Positions 8,522-15,868 of a DNA stretch of 64,000 nt are shown one piece after another. Below the pieces are notes generated by a model. The model searched no databases. It was not told the DNA's origin and worked only from the letters and a program-made list of their open reading frames with translations. This DNA comes from Candidatus Sulfopaludibacter sp. SbA3 (GTDB lineage: Bacteria; Acidobacteriota; Terriglobia; Bryobacterales; Bryobacteraceae): the NCBI GenBank assembly GCA_945893365.1, contig CAMDED010000007.1, forward strand, positions 1 to 64,000. The letters are read 5' to 3'. A program made the position numbers and the translations under genes. Numbering within the stretch: position 1 is the stretch's first letter; every line of letters begins with the position of its first letter.

Positions 8522-9740
8522 CTATGACGCGTCGCGCCGCAGATCGAGCGGCGTGATCTCGTTGGCCTGAACATCCTCGAATTGCAGCCCGCGATCGCGC
8601 GGAGGCCGCCGCGATTGAGCGTTGGCGAGAATGTCACGCTATCACAAGAAGTACGAGGAGCAGGAATCCGAAACGCGTCCGTTCCCGCATGGCGTAGTAC
8701 TCGAATTGCGTTCCGGCGTCGGTGGCGAAGAGAAACAGCGCCCCGGCGGCTCCCAGCTTACGCGTCAGATCGGCCTTGCCCGGCAGGTACCCGCAAGTGA
8801 AAGGGATTTTGCGAAAATCACGGATCGAGCGCTCCACCAGGATCATTCCCACGAGCCTCAGAACGGCGAGATGGGCTGCGGCGGAAGCGGGCCGCCAGAT
8901 GGCGAAATACAGGATCGCAGCGGCGATCCAGACGGGCGCGGCAGTCAGTCCATAGAGCGCTTTTCGCACGGCCATGAAGTACGCCCGTGGACTATCGACG
9001 GCGGTGACGCGAAAAACCCAGTTCGCCTTGAGCGTGGCCGGTAGCGCGAACACCGCGCGCGTGCCGATCACGGCGAAAAGCAGCAGAACGAATCCTGTCA
9101 CCATAAGCGGTTGATTGATCTCCCATAAGCGCGGCGTGACGTAGTTGCGGCGCGGTAGACGGAGAGAATGACCCGGTGCTGGCGGCTGCTTGCGATGGTG
9201 CGGGCGGCGAACAGAAAAATGGCATGGTCTCGAGAGCCCTGGGCAGCAGCTTCGCGACAAGGGGCGCGGCCAATCGGGTGCGCGGGCGCCACGCTCGCGG
9301 ATCGGCGTCCGGTTGTTCGGCGATCTGGCGCAGGGTACGGAAGTAGACCAGAGCATAGGTGGTCGCGGCCAGAAGTACGGCGAGGCACAAGGCCCACAGG
9401 GCGCGCACCGCCAACGGGCCGAAGACCGGGTGGACCGGGCCGTTCAGTTGCTGGAAAAGCCCAAGAAACCAGTACGAGGGAATCCAGCGAAGAAAGTGGC
9501 TGTTGCCTGGCGCGGTGACCGCGAGCTCTCTTGAGCCTGGCGTGAGGAGGAAGAGAACGAGAACCATGAAGAAGGCGGCCAGTTGCAGAAAACTCGAAGC
9601 GCGCAGAAACAGGCGGTATGGCAGCAATTGCGCCGCCGAACCGTGCAGTCCGAGCAACGCACAAAAAACGAAGACGCCGGCGGCCGCCGCGGTGATCCAG
9701 TAGGCGGCGAAGGACGAAGTTGGCGGCCCACCACCGCCGC
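8522..9740 (-). pseudogene. Multi-pass membrane protein (acidobacterial permease-like), frameshifted
   Basis: Coding sense is spread over three minus-strand frames that join in order. About 9735 to 9225 reads AYWITAAAAGVFVFCALL, then TYALVYFRTLRQIAEQP and LLPRALETMPF. About 9222 to 9140 continues in another frame as FAARTIASSRQHRVILSVY. From about 9150 to 8634 a third frame gives INQPLMVTGFVLLLFAVIGT, LKANWVFRVTAVDSPRAY and RKIPFTCGYLPGKADLTRKL. After a stop at 8634, RGLQFEDVQANEITPLDL to a stop at 8522 looks like the displaced C-terminus. This resembles large hypothetical permease-type proteins I associate with Acidobacteria; the beginning is not identifiable. At least two frameshifts and a small deletion make it non-functional unless they are sequencing errors. 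Confidence 0.7.
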
Positions 9741-9914
9741 GGCGGCGCGCTGCCGGTTGTGCAACGTGACGCGGGTATTCTTGGCATCGAGCCGGCAGCC
9801 GAGAGCGCGGCGGCTGGTCCGCATGTCGAGCGGCCGGCCAAACTCGACTTTCCGAAGTCGCGTCCGGCCGGTGTGACAAGAACGGCACGGATTCGCAACG
9901 GGTGCTTGTAGACG
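9741..9914. other. Unassigned spacer
   Basis: Between the recognisable beginning of the broken permease and the deacetylase stop I see no credible gene. On the minus strand one frame reads LDAKNTRVTLHNRQ, which may be residual coding sequence of an unknown gene, but it cannot be identified. Confidence 0.3.
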
Positions 9915-11468
9915 TCAGCCCTCGAAACGCAGCCACCCGCGAACGCGAACGGTCTCATCCGGGGCGCAGTCCGCGAGCACCGGGTCCGAGTGGATGCAAG
10001 GGCACAGCGCATTGCCCCACGTGCGGCCGCAGCGCTCCCATTCGGTGAGGATGCGCCGCCCGCCCGCCACCGCCTCCGCGCGCATCTTGCCGAAGGTTTT
10101 GTTTTCGGCCGTCTGCATCTGAAACCCGGCTGCTTCTTTCAGAAGCACGCAGATCTGCGTGCGCAGACCCGTCAGCTTTTCGGCGGTCCCATTTCGCAGC
10201 CAGAGTTCCATGTCGGCTCCCGACTCGGTTGGCCGGACTACCGCGCCGAAGGAAACCTTGTTCGGCAGTGTCCAGTCGGAAGCCAGACTGCCGTCGCCGC
10301 GACGCTCCCAGTCCTGGTTCTCGATCACGACATTGCGCTGATTCCAGAGGGTCGGAACGTGCGTGTGCGCAAGGAAGATGAGGCCGAGATTGCTGAAGAT
10401 GGCCTCCGGTACGTCGACCACGGCGAAGCCGCCGCCCGCCCACGGCGCGAAGACACTGGCCTTGGCGCCGCGCAGGGGATCGATCGCGCCATCGAGAAAT
10501 CCGATTCGCGGATGCCGCCCTCCCGGATAGGGAAGCACGCGCCCTTCAAGCGGTTCCGCCCCGGCGGCGTCGAATCCGTGGCGGCGATTGTTCGATGCCC
10601 AGTAACGCGGCTCTCTCAGATCTGCTTCTTCCTCAGGGGGCAGCCGCAGCTTGCCGTCTTTCGGTTGCGGGTGCCGTAGCTTGCGCACGGGGTCGTCCGG
10701 CGCCGCGCCCACGAATCGGGCAAGATCTCTCAACGCGAGCGTCTCGAAGCCCTGTGCCTTCAGATACGACATGTATTCCCGGAACCGCTCGGGCGGCGTA
10801 TGCACCCACGGATGCGCCGGATCGGGCACTCCGTGGAATTGCAGCACGGCAACTTTGCCCTCGCCCGCTTCCATCACAACCCGCTTGAAGTGATCCGATG
10901 TCCAATTCGGATACGCATCGCCCGTCGTCGGAATCAGGAGCGGGTGGTGTTTTTTCGGGTCGTAGGCCGCGCCCACGGCGATCTGTCCATAGGGCACTTC
11001 CGGCTGCGCTCCGCGCCGCGCGAATTTGTAGCCGCGCGCTTCGATCGCGGTCACCGCCTCCGGACCGAAACCGTTGCCGCTATAGGCGAAGCTCACGGGA
11101 ACGGGGACGCCCACTTTCTTCAGCTCACTCTCGACCAGGGCCAATTCGCCGTTCAGACGCGCAACGTTTCGCGGTTCCGCGAAGTTCGCATGCGTCCAGC
11201 TATGGTTGCCGATCTCGAAACCCATTTCGTGAATCTCGGCAATCTCGCGCCATGTCATGAATTGCGCGGCGTCCGGCATCCATCGATGTGTTACGAAAAA
11301 CGTGGCCCGAAAGCCCATCTCGCGCAGCAACGGGGCGACGAACGTGCGATGCGATTTCACCGCGTCGTCGAACGTGAGTACCACGAACTTCCGGCCCGTC
11401 TGCGCGGCCAGGGGCGCGCAGGCTGGAGTCGCACCGGCTATTGCTCCCATCCACTCTCGACGGTTCAT
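9915..11468 (-). CDS. Exported polysaccharide deacetylase family protein
   Basis: A 517-residue protein with a Tat-like signal MNRREWMGAIAGATPACAPL, then a NodB-type deacetylase domain at about residues 25-260: FVVLTFDDAVKSH (TFDD motif), FATFFVTH-like block, MGFEIGNHSWTH (HxxxH metal ligands) and a later VAVLQFHGVPDP. These enzymes remove N- or O-acetyl groups from glycans. A C-terminal region of about 250 residues, with ASVFAPWAGGGFAVVDVPEA and AHTHVPTLWNQR, is not part of the deacetylase and may bind the substrate. ATG 11468 is chosen because AAAGGGG lies about five bases upstream and it starts the signal peptide. Confidence 0.85.
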   Translation of the reverse strand: MNRREWMGAIAGATPACAPLAAQTGRKFVVLTFDDAVKSHRTFVAPLLREMGFRATFFVTHRWMPDAAQFMTWREIAEIHEMGFEIGNHSWTHANFAEPRNVARLNGELALVESELKKVGVPVPVSFAYSGNGFGPEAVTAIEARGYKFARRGAQPEVPYGQIAVGAAYDPKKHHPLLIPTTGDAYPNWTSDHFKRVVMEAGEGKVAVLQFHGVPDPAHPWVHTPPERFREYMSYLKAQGFETLALRDLARFVGAAPDDPVRKLRHPQPKDGKLRLPPEEEADLREPRYWASNNRRHGFDAAGAEPLEGRVLPYPGGRHPRIGFLDGAIDPLRGAKASVFAPWAGGGFAVVDVPEAIFSNLGLIFLAHTHVPTLWNQRNVVIENQDWERRGDGSLASDWTLPNKVSFGAVVRPTESGADMELWLRNGTAEKLTGLRTQICVLLKEAAGFQMQTAENKTFGKMRAEAVAGGRRILTEWERCGRTWGNALCPCIHSDPVLADCAPDETVRVRGWLRFEG

Positions 11469-11590
11469 CGATGCCCCTTTCGTTTCAAGTATTGGAGCCT
11501 CTTGCAAGATTCAACTAGAACAAAACGCATCCAGCTTAAAAATAGGATTTCGAAGCCAATCCTAAAACCGGAGGATTCCGCCTCCTTCTC

Positions 11591-11910
11591 ATGAAGCTTA
11601 CTCTTTCCGAACAGTTGAATCAATTCATGCGGGTTCCGCAGGGGCTTTGTTCCCGGCGCTGCGGGAGGACTTAGGGTCTTTGACGAAGAAGCAACGGCGA
11701 CGGGTGGCGGCGCTCAGCATGATTCGCATCGATGGGCAGGTCGCGTGTTGGACTGGCTCGGTGGGCCGACCAGGCAAGGACCGCCGGGCCATGGCAGACC
11801 TGTACAAGCTGTCAGGCGCACTGACCACGACCTCCTGTTTGGAAGATGGACAGGCTACTTCAGGAGTATCGGCCCAGACGTCGCAGTGACGACCATTATG
11901 ATTCCGGTCT
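11591..11910 (+). mobile_element. IS remnant: transposase N-terminal fragment, frameshifted
   Basis: From the ATG at 11591 the plus strand reads MKLTLSEQLNQF, a common opening of a family of DDE transposases. A shift of frame near 11640 then gives LFPALREDLGSLTKKQRRRV, RIDGQVACWTGSVGRPGKDR and RAMADLYKL, matching the helical N-terminal domain before the DDE core. Only about 80 codons survive and the catalytic part is gone. The sequence ends at 11889-11911 with ACGACCATTATGATTCCGGT, nearly repeated at about 39230 and therefore possibly the outer IS end. The fragment abuts the broken esterase. Confidence 0.6.
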
Positions 11911-11924
11911 GGCATCGGAATCGC

Positions 11925-12428
11925 TGTCCGGCTTCCAGCGTCTTGCAAGACGCTCGTGGGCTCGAAATAGGGCCGGTTGAAGAAGCCGTGCGCGCCGCCT
12001 TCTGCCACGAACAACTCCGTCTCGACACCGGCCGCCTTCAGATTGTTGTACCTGTCGAGCGACTGTTGAAAAGGCACGGTCTTGGCTTGATGAGTGCTTT
12101 GCGGCGTGGTGGAGAGGTGTTGCCACCTGCCATGGTTCCGGCGGCTCGGCGAAGGTTGAGCCCAGAATCCCGGCTACGGAAACGGCCGCATTGCCGGGCT
12201 GCGACTTGCCGAAGCTGACGAGATCGACGGCCGGGTTGAATGCGGCCACGGCCGCGACGGCGCTCGATACGCCGGGATTTCCGCCGTCGCCCTCAAGCGC
12301 GTCCATCCCGGCGCCGGCTTCATCTCGACTCCCGCCGGCAGCTCGAAAAGAGGCTGTTCCTGTTGGGCGAACAGCGCCGCCGACCCGATCGGCAGCGCCG
12401 CCGAAACCAAACGTTGCATATGCAGCAT
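11925..12428 (-). pseudogene. Exported alpha/beta-hydrolase (acetyl-esterase type), gutted
   Basis: Three pieces of one gene survive on the minus strand. At 12428 a signal peptide and N-terminus read MLHMQRLVSAALPIGSAALF and FELPAGVEMKPAPGW. After a large deletion another frame has DALEGDGGNPGVSSAVAAVA and AFNPAVDLVSFG, a segment downstream of the nucleophile in BD-FAE esterases. A third frame then gives PFQQSLDRYNNLKAAGVETE and GGAHGFFNRPYFEPT, the C-terminal part with the catalytic His. The HGGG oxyanion and GxSxG nucleophile regions are missing. A 3'-adjacent IS remnant suggests element-driven decay. Confidence 0.75.
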
Positions 12429-12564
12429 TCTAGCTTATTCGCTTGCGAATGAGGGCAACGATCGCGGCCAGCGCGGGCTTGCGCTAACGGCTCGCGCCAC
12501 CGCGTTCGCGACGGGCCATCGTGAATGGAGCGGCGCCGTCGTACCGGCGTGACGGCGGCAGCCT

Positions 12565-12780
12565 TCAAGAGTGGTCCGAGTGCCGGTCATCGACGGACGG
12601 AGGCGTGGACCGGGTGAACCTGCGGAACCGCTTCCGGCACGCCCGGCACCGGAACGGCGCGAGGTAAATGGCTTGCCAAAGCCGGTCGGCTATCGAAGAA
12701 ACCAACGATAGCCGGACGTTCTTCGAGCCGCAATGAGGACAAGCCATATCCGGCGTGTGGAGTTCAGGTTCTGCATCCAT
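12565..12780 (-). CDS. 71-residue zinc-ribbon protein
   Basis: The small protein begins MDAEPELHTPDMACPHCGSK and has CPHC and CRAC pairs separated by about 28 residues (LSLVSSIADRLWQAIYLAPF lies between them), a four-Cys zinc ribbon, followed by a basic tail RKRFRRFTR. GAGG eight bases upstream supports ATG 12780 rather than the longer frame. Its role is unknown; basic zinc ribbons often bind nucleic acid or act as small adaptors. It is divergent from the next gene across an 83-base gap. Confidence 0.65.
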   Translation of the reverse strand: MDAEPELHTPDMACPHCGSKNVRLSLVSSIADRLWQAIYLAPFRCRACRKRFRRFTRSTPPSVDDRHSDHS

Positions 12781-12851
12781 CGGCCAACCCTCGTCCCAGG
12801 TTTGTACAGCGGGTTTCAAGTTTAGGGCAAAGCACCGTTGTCTTTCCATCT

Positions 12852-12857
12852 TACAAT
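12852..12857 (+). promoter_or_regulatory. -10-like box TACAAT before the CPCC protein
   Basis: TACAAT is followed by ATGGGT and then the ATG at 12864, i.e. a 6-base gap with no Shine-Dalgarno sequence. This favours a leaderless message starting at or next to 12864 and decides the start codon against the ATG at 12858. Confidence 0.45.
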
Positions 12858-12863
12858 ATGGGT

Positions 12864-13166
12864 ATGGCGAACGGTTTATTCGATGTGAAATGCCCCTGTT
12901 GCGAGGCAACCCTGAAGATCGATCCGCAGACTCGAGCGGTCATCGCGCAAATAGTTCCAGTGAAACCCCCTCCAATCGAAGACCTGGCCGCTGCCGTCCG
13001 GAACCTTAAAGGTGAACCCGGCCGCCGCGAGGACGCATTCCAGAAGTCCGTCGCCGAGACGAAAGTTCACGGCAAGGTGCTGGAGAAAAAGTTCGACGAG
13101 CTCTTCAGGCAAGCCAAGGAGAAGCCCGATTTCTCGAAGCCTGTCCGCGACATCGATTTGGACTGA
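12864..13166 (+). CDS. Small CPCC-motif protein of unknown function
   Basis: A 100-residue protein, MANGLFDVKCPCCEATLKID, in which the CPCC near residues 10-13 is the only Cys cluster. It is followed by a charged, probably helical remainder with EDAFQKSVAETKVHGKVLEK and KKFDELFRQAKEK. With only two or three cysteines, metal binding would need dimerisation or a partner. I recall similar short proteins in Acidobacteria but no function. The start at 12864 is preferred because of the TACAAT box six bases upstream. It is divergent from another tiny CxxC protein. Confidence 0.65.
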   Translation: MANGLFDVKCPCCEATLKIDPQTRAVIAQIVPVKPPPIEDLAAAVRNLKGEPGRREDAFQKSVAETKVHGKVLEKKFDELFRQAKEKPDFSKPVRDIDLD

Positions 13167-13207
13167 AACGACATGGACTGAAATCCGGACCGGGCCAACG
13201 GCAAGCG

Positions 13208-13213
13208 TACAAT
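13208..13213 (+). promoter_or_regulatory. -10-like box TACAAT before the SMP-30-like gene
   Basis: TACAAT, then AGCGAG, then the ATG at 13220. The 6-base spacing and absence of a ribosome-binding site point to a leaderless transcript. Confidence 0.45.
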
Positions 13214-13219
13214 AGCGAG

Positions 13220-14170
13220 ATGAGAAAGACTGTTCCCCTCCTTCTGGCGTTTCTTGCGGGATGCGGCGTGATGCCCGAGCCGAATGCGGCCGACGCAGGC
13301 GCAAACGTGGAAGTGACGGCCACGGTCGCATTCACGGAGGGGCCTACCGTGGACGCCGCGGGCAACGTCTATTTCACCGAGACCACCAGCCGCCGCATCA
13401 TGAAGCTTTCGCCGGCGGGCGAGCTCACCACGTTCCGGGAGAAAAGCGGCGGAGCCAACGGCCTGATCTTCGACGAGCTGTGGCGTCTGGTCGCTTGCGA
13501 GGGCCAGGCTGGGCGGGTGACGCGTACGGATATGAAGACCGGCGAGATCGAGGTGCTGGCTGAGACCTTCCAGGACAAGCGGCTGAACGCGCCGAACGAC
13601 ATCACCCTCGACGGCAAGGGCCGCCTTTATTTCACCGACATGGCGCGGCCCAATCCGCCCGCGGGCGTCACCGATGTCAGCGGCGTCTACCGGATCGACC
13701 TCGACGGCAAAGTGTCGCGAATTCTAGCCGTGCCGGAAATCGAGCGGCCGAACGGTATCGTCGTTTCGCCGGACGACCGGACTCTCTATCTGATTGAGGC
13801 CAACCAGGCTCAGGGCGGAGCCCGCATGATCCGCGGCTACGACCTGCAGCCGGACGGCACGGTACGGAACATGCGCGTGCACTACAACTTTTATCCGGGG
13901 CGCAGCGCGGACGGCATGACGATCGACACGGCGGGCAACATTCACGCCGCCGCGGGGCTCAATCGGCGGCGAGGCACTTCCGAGACGCTCGACACGAAAT
14001 GCGGCATTCACGTGATTTCGCCGGCCGGGAAATTGCTGCGGTTCTTCCCGATCCCCGAGGACACTCTGACAAATTGCGCCTTTGGCGGCCCGGACATGAA
14101 AACCCTCTACGTAACGGCCGGCAAGACGATTTTCAAGATTAGGACCGATATCGCGGGAACGCGGCGTTAG
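13220..14170 (+). CDS. SMP-30/gluconolactonase-like lipoprotein
   Basis: A 316-residue protein. MRKTVPLLLAFLAGCG is a lipoprotein signal (LAGC). The rest is a six-bladed SMP-30/LRE beta-propeller with the expected metal-site segments FTEGPTVDAAGNVYF (Glu), LNAPNDITLDGKGRLYFTD (Asn/Asp), RPNGIVVSPDDRTLY (Asn) and SADGMTIDTAGNIHAA (Asp). Enzymes of this fold open sugar lactones in the presence of a divalent metal; the exact substrate is not visible. It is a single gene with an apparent leaderless promoter. The family call is firm and the substrate open. Confidence 0.85.
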   Translation: MRKTVPLLLAFLAGCGVMPEPNAADAGANVEVTATVAFTEGPTVDAAGNVYFTETTSRRIMKLSPAGELTTFREKSGGANGLIFDELWRLVACEGQAGRVTRTDMKTGEIEVLAETFQDKRLNAPNDITLDGKGRLYFTDMARPNPPAGVTDVSGVYRIDLDGKVSRILAVPEIERPNGIVVSPDDRTLYLIEANQAQGGARMIRGYDLQPDGTVRNMRVHYNFYPGRSADGMTIDTAGNIHAAAGLNRRRGTSETLDTKCGIHVISPAGKLLRFFPIPEDTLTNCAFGGPDMKTLYVTAGKTIFKIRTDIAGTRR

Positions 14171-14213
14171 CGCCGGCGTAGGGCGTCAAGCCGCAATGGT
14201 AAACTGGTTTTCG

Positions 14214-14543
14214 ATGCCGCGTCACGTAGTCTTGCCGTGCGCTTTATTGACCGTCCTGCTGTTGATGGGCATCTCGCAGTGTCTCGCGGCATGCTCCGTT
14301 CAGACGTGCGCGCCGCCCCGGACCGAATGCCATCACGAGCAGGCTCCACAACAAGGCTGCGGACATCAGGCTTTCGTTCGAGCGCAGCAACAAAACGTGG
14401 ACACGCCGCCGCTAGAGACTTTCCTCGCGGCGCACGCTTTCTATGATTTTTCCGGAATCGGAGCCCTCGCGCCCGTTTCAGGAGAGCCGCTGAGAACGCC
14501 GCCTCCGCTTACCTTGTTTTCCCGAGCCGTCCTCAGAGTCTAG
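14214..14543 (+). CDS. Exported Cys/His-rich small protein
   Basis: A 109-residue protein beginning MPRHVVLPCALLTVLLLMGI, a signal peptide, then a short Cys/His cluster CSVQTCAPPRTECHHEQ and GCGHQAF (about residues 27-55) and a hydrophobic C-terminal half. The cluster could bind copper or another soft metal. It lies 86 bases before a multicopper oxidase gene, which supports a role in copper handling; this is inference from context. No clear Shine-Dalgarno sequence is visible. An upstream ATG at 14196 is possible. Confidence 0.6.
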   Translation: MPRHVVLPCALLTVLLLMGISQCLAACSVQTCAPPRTECHHEQAPQQGCGHQAFVRAQQQNVDTPPLETFLAAHAFYDFSGIGALAPVSGEPLRTPPPLTLFSRAVLRV

Positions 14544-14629
14544 ACCGCCTCCTTTCTTTTGATCCAGATTGAGCGCCCGTGTCGTCATGGGCGGAAGAAT
14601 GCGTGGATGTGCGCCGTCAAGGAGTCCCC

Positions 14630-15868
14630 ATGATTCGTAATCGAAGAGATTTTTTTAGCCGTATTGCAGCAACATGCACCGCGCTATGGGCGGGGAAGAG
14701 CGGGCAGGCACAGCATCAGCACGCGCCGCCGCCCCGGTACGCACCGGCGCCATTCGAAACACCGGATGTCCCCAAATTGCCATTCAAGATGGTCGACGGC
14801 GTCAAGGAGTTTCACCTCATTGCCGAAGTCGTCCGGACCGAATTTACTCTCGACCGGCCCGTCACCGCGTGGGGCTACAACGGTTCCGTGCCGGGTCCCA
14901 CGATGGAAGCGGTGGAGGGCGACCGCGTGCGTGTGATCTTTGAAAACCGTCTGCCTGAAATGACGGCCGTCCACTGGCACGGCTTCGAAGTTCCCATGGA
15001 GATGGACGGCAGCGTCGGACTCGGCCAGGACCCCGTACCGCCCGGCGGACGCTTCGTTTATGAGTTCACCTTGAACCAGAACGGCACGTTTTTCTATCAC
15101 TCGCACTTCGCCATGCAGGAGATGATGGGCATGCTCGGCATGTTCATTCTGCATCCGAAGAACGCCCATGAGCCGCGCGTCGACCGCGACTTCGGCATCC
15201 TGCTCCAGGAGTGGGCGCTCAAGCCGAACAACCCCACTCCGGACACGCTGGCCATGGAGTTCAACTGGCTCACCATCAACGGAAAATCCGCGCCGTCCAC
15301 AACGCCGATGCTCGTCAAACAGGGCGAACGCGTTCGCATCCGCTTCGTCAACCTCGGCATGGACCATCATCCGATGCATCTTCACGGCAATACGTTCACC
15401 GTCACCGGCACCGAAGCCGGCCGCGCGCCGGCCGCAACCTGGATGCCGCAGAACACGGTGCTCGTGGGCGTGGCGCAGGCCCGCGACGTCGAGTTCGAGG
15501 CGAAGCACCCCGGTGACTGGATGCTCCACTGCCATCTTCCGCACCACATGATGAACCAGATGATTCCCATGGTGGGGCCGATCCACACAGGCCATGCCGG
15601 CCATGTGATGCCCGCCGCCTTCGATATCTATCCGAAGGACGATCCGGAGAAAAAGAAAGTGCCCGGCTACCCGCAGGACATGTGGATGGTGATGGACGAC
15701 CTGTTCGACGATAAACCCGAGAACTTCGGTCTTCGCGCCGGGTGGACGGGCGCGATGATGGGCATGATGACTCTGGTCCGCGTGTTGCCGCCCACCCTGT
15801 ACGACAAGATCATGGACCTCAAGAACAAGCAGCCGAAGAAGGGGGCCGCGCATGAGCACAAGCCGTAG
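14630..15868 (+). CDS. Tat-exported multicopper oxidase
   Basis: 412 residues from ATG 14630, with AAGGAG six bases upstream and a signal containing NRRDFFSRIAATCTALWAG. All four copper-ligand blocks are visible: HWHGFEVPMEMDGS, HSHFAMQ, HHPMHLHGNTF and the T1/T2/T3 block HCHLPHHMMNQM, i.e. a laccase/CopA-like enzyme that couples oxidation (cuprous ion, phenols or metals) to reduction of O2 to water. Many Met residues near the C-terminus (MMGMMTL, MNQMIPM) are typical of cuprous oxidases. The region between is shorter than in three-domain laccases. The TolC-like gene starts inside its last codons. Confidence 0.9.
   Translation: MIRNRRDFFSRIAATCTALWAGKSGQAQHQHAPPPRYAPAPFETPDVPKLPFKMVDGVKEFHLIAEVVRTEFTLDRPVTAWGYNGSVPGPTMEAVEGDRVRVIFENRLPEMTAVHWHGFEVPMEMDGSVGLGQDPVPPGGRFVYEFTLNQNGTFFYHSHFAMQEMMGMLGMFILHPKNAHEPRVDRDFGILLQEWALKPNNPTPDTLAMEFNWLTINGKSAPSTTPMLVKQGERVRIRFVNLGMDHHPMHLHGNTFTVTGTEAGRAPAATWMPQNTVLVGVAQARDVEFEAKHPGDWMLHCHLPHHMMNQMIPMVGPIHTGHAGHVMPAAFDIYPKDDPEKKKVPGYPQDMWMVMDDLFDDKPENFGLRAGWTGAMMGMMTLVRVLPPTLYDKIMDLKNKQPKKGAAHEHKP

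Noticed and set aside
12433-12452. ATTCGC/GCGAAT palindrome as a terminator
   Set aside because: The stem is only six pairs with a 2-base loop and no T-run; it lies just upstream of the broken esterase.
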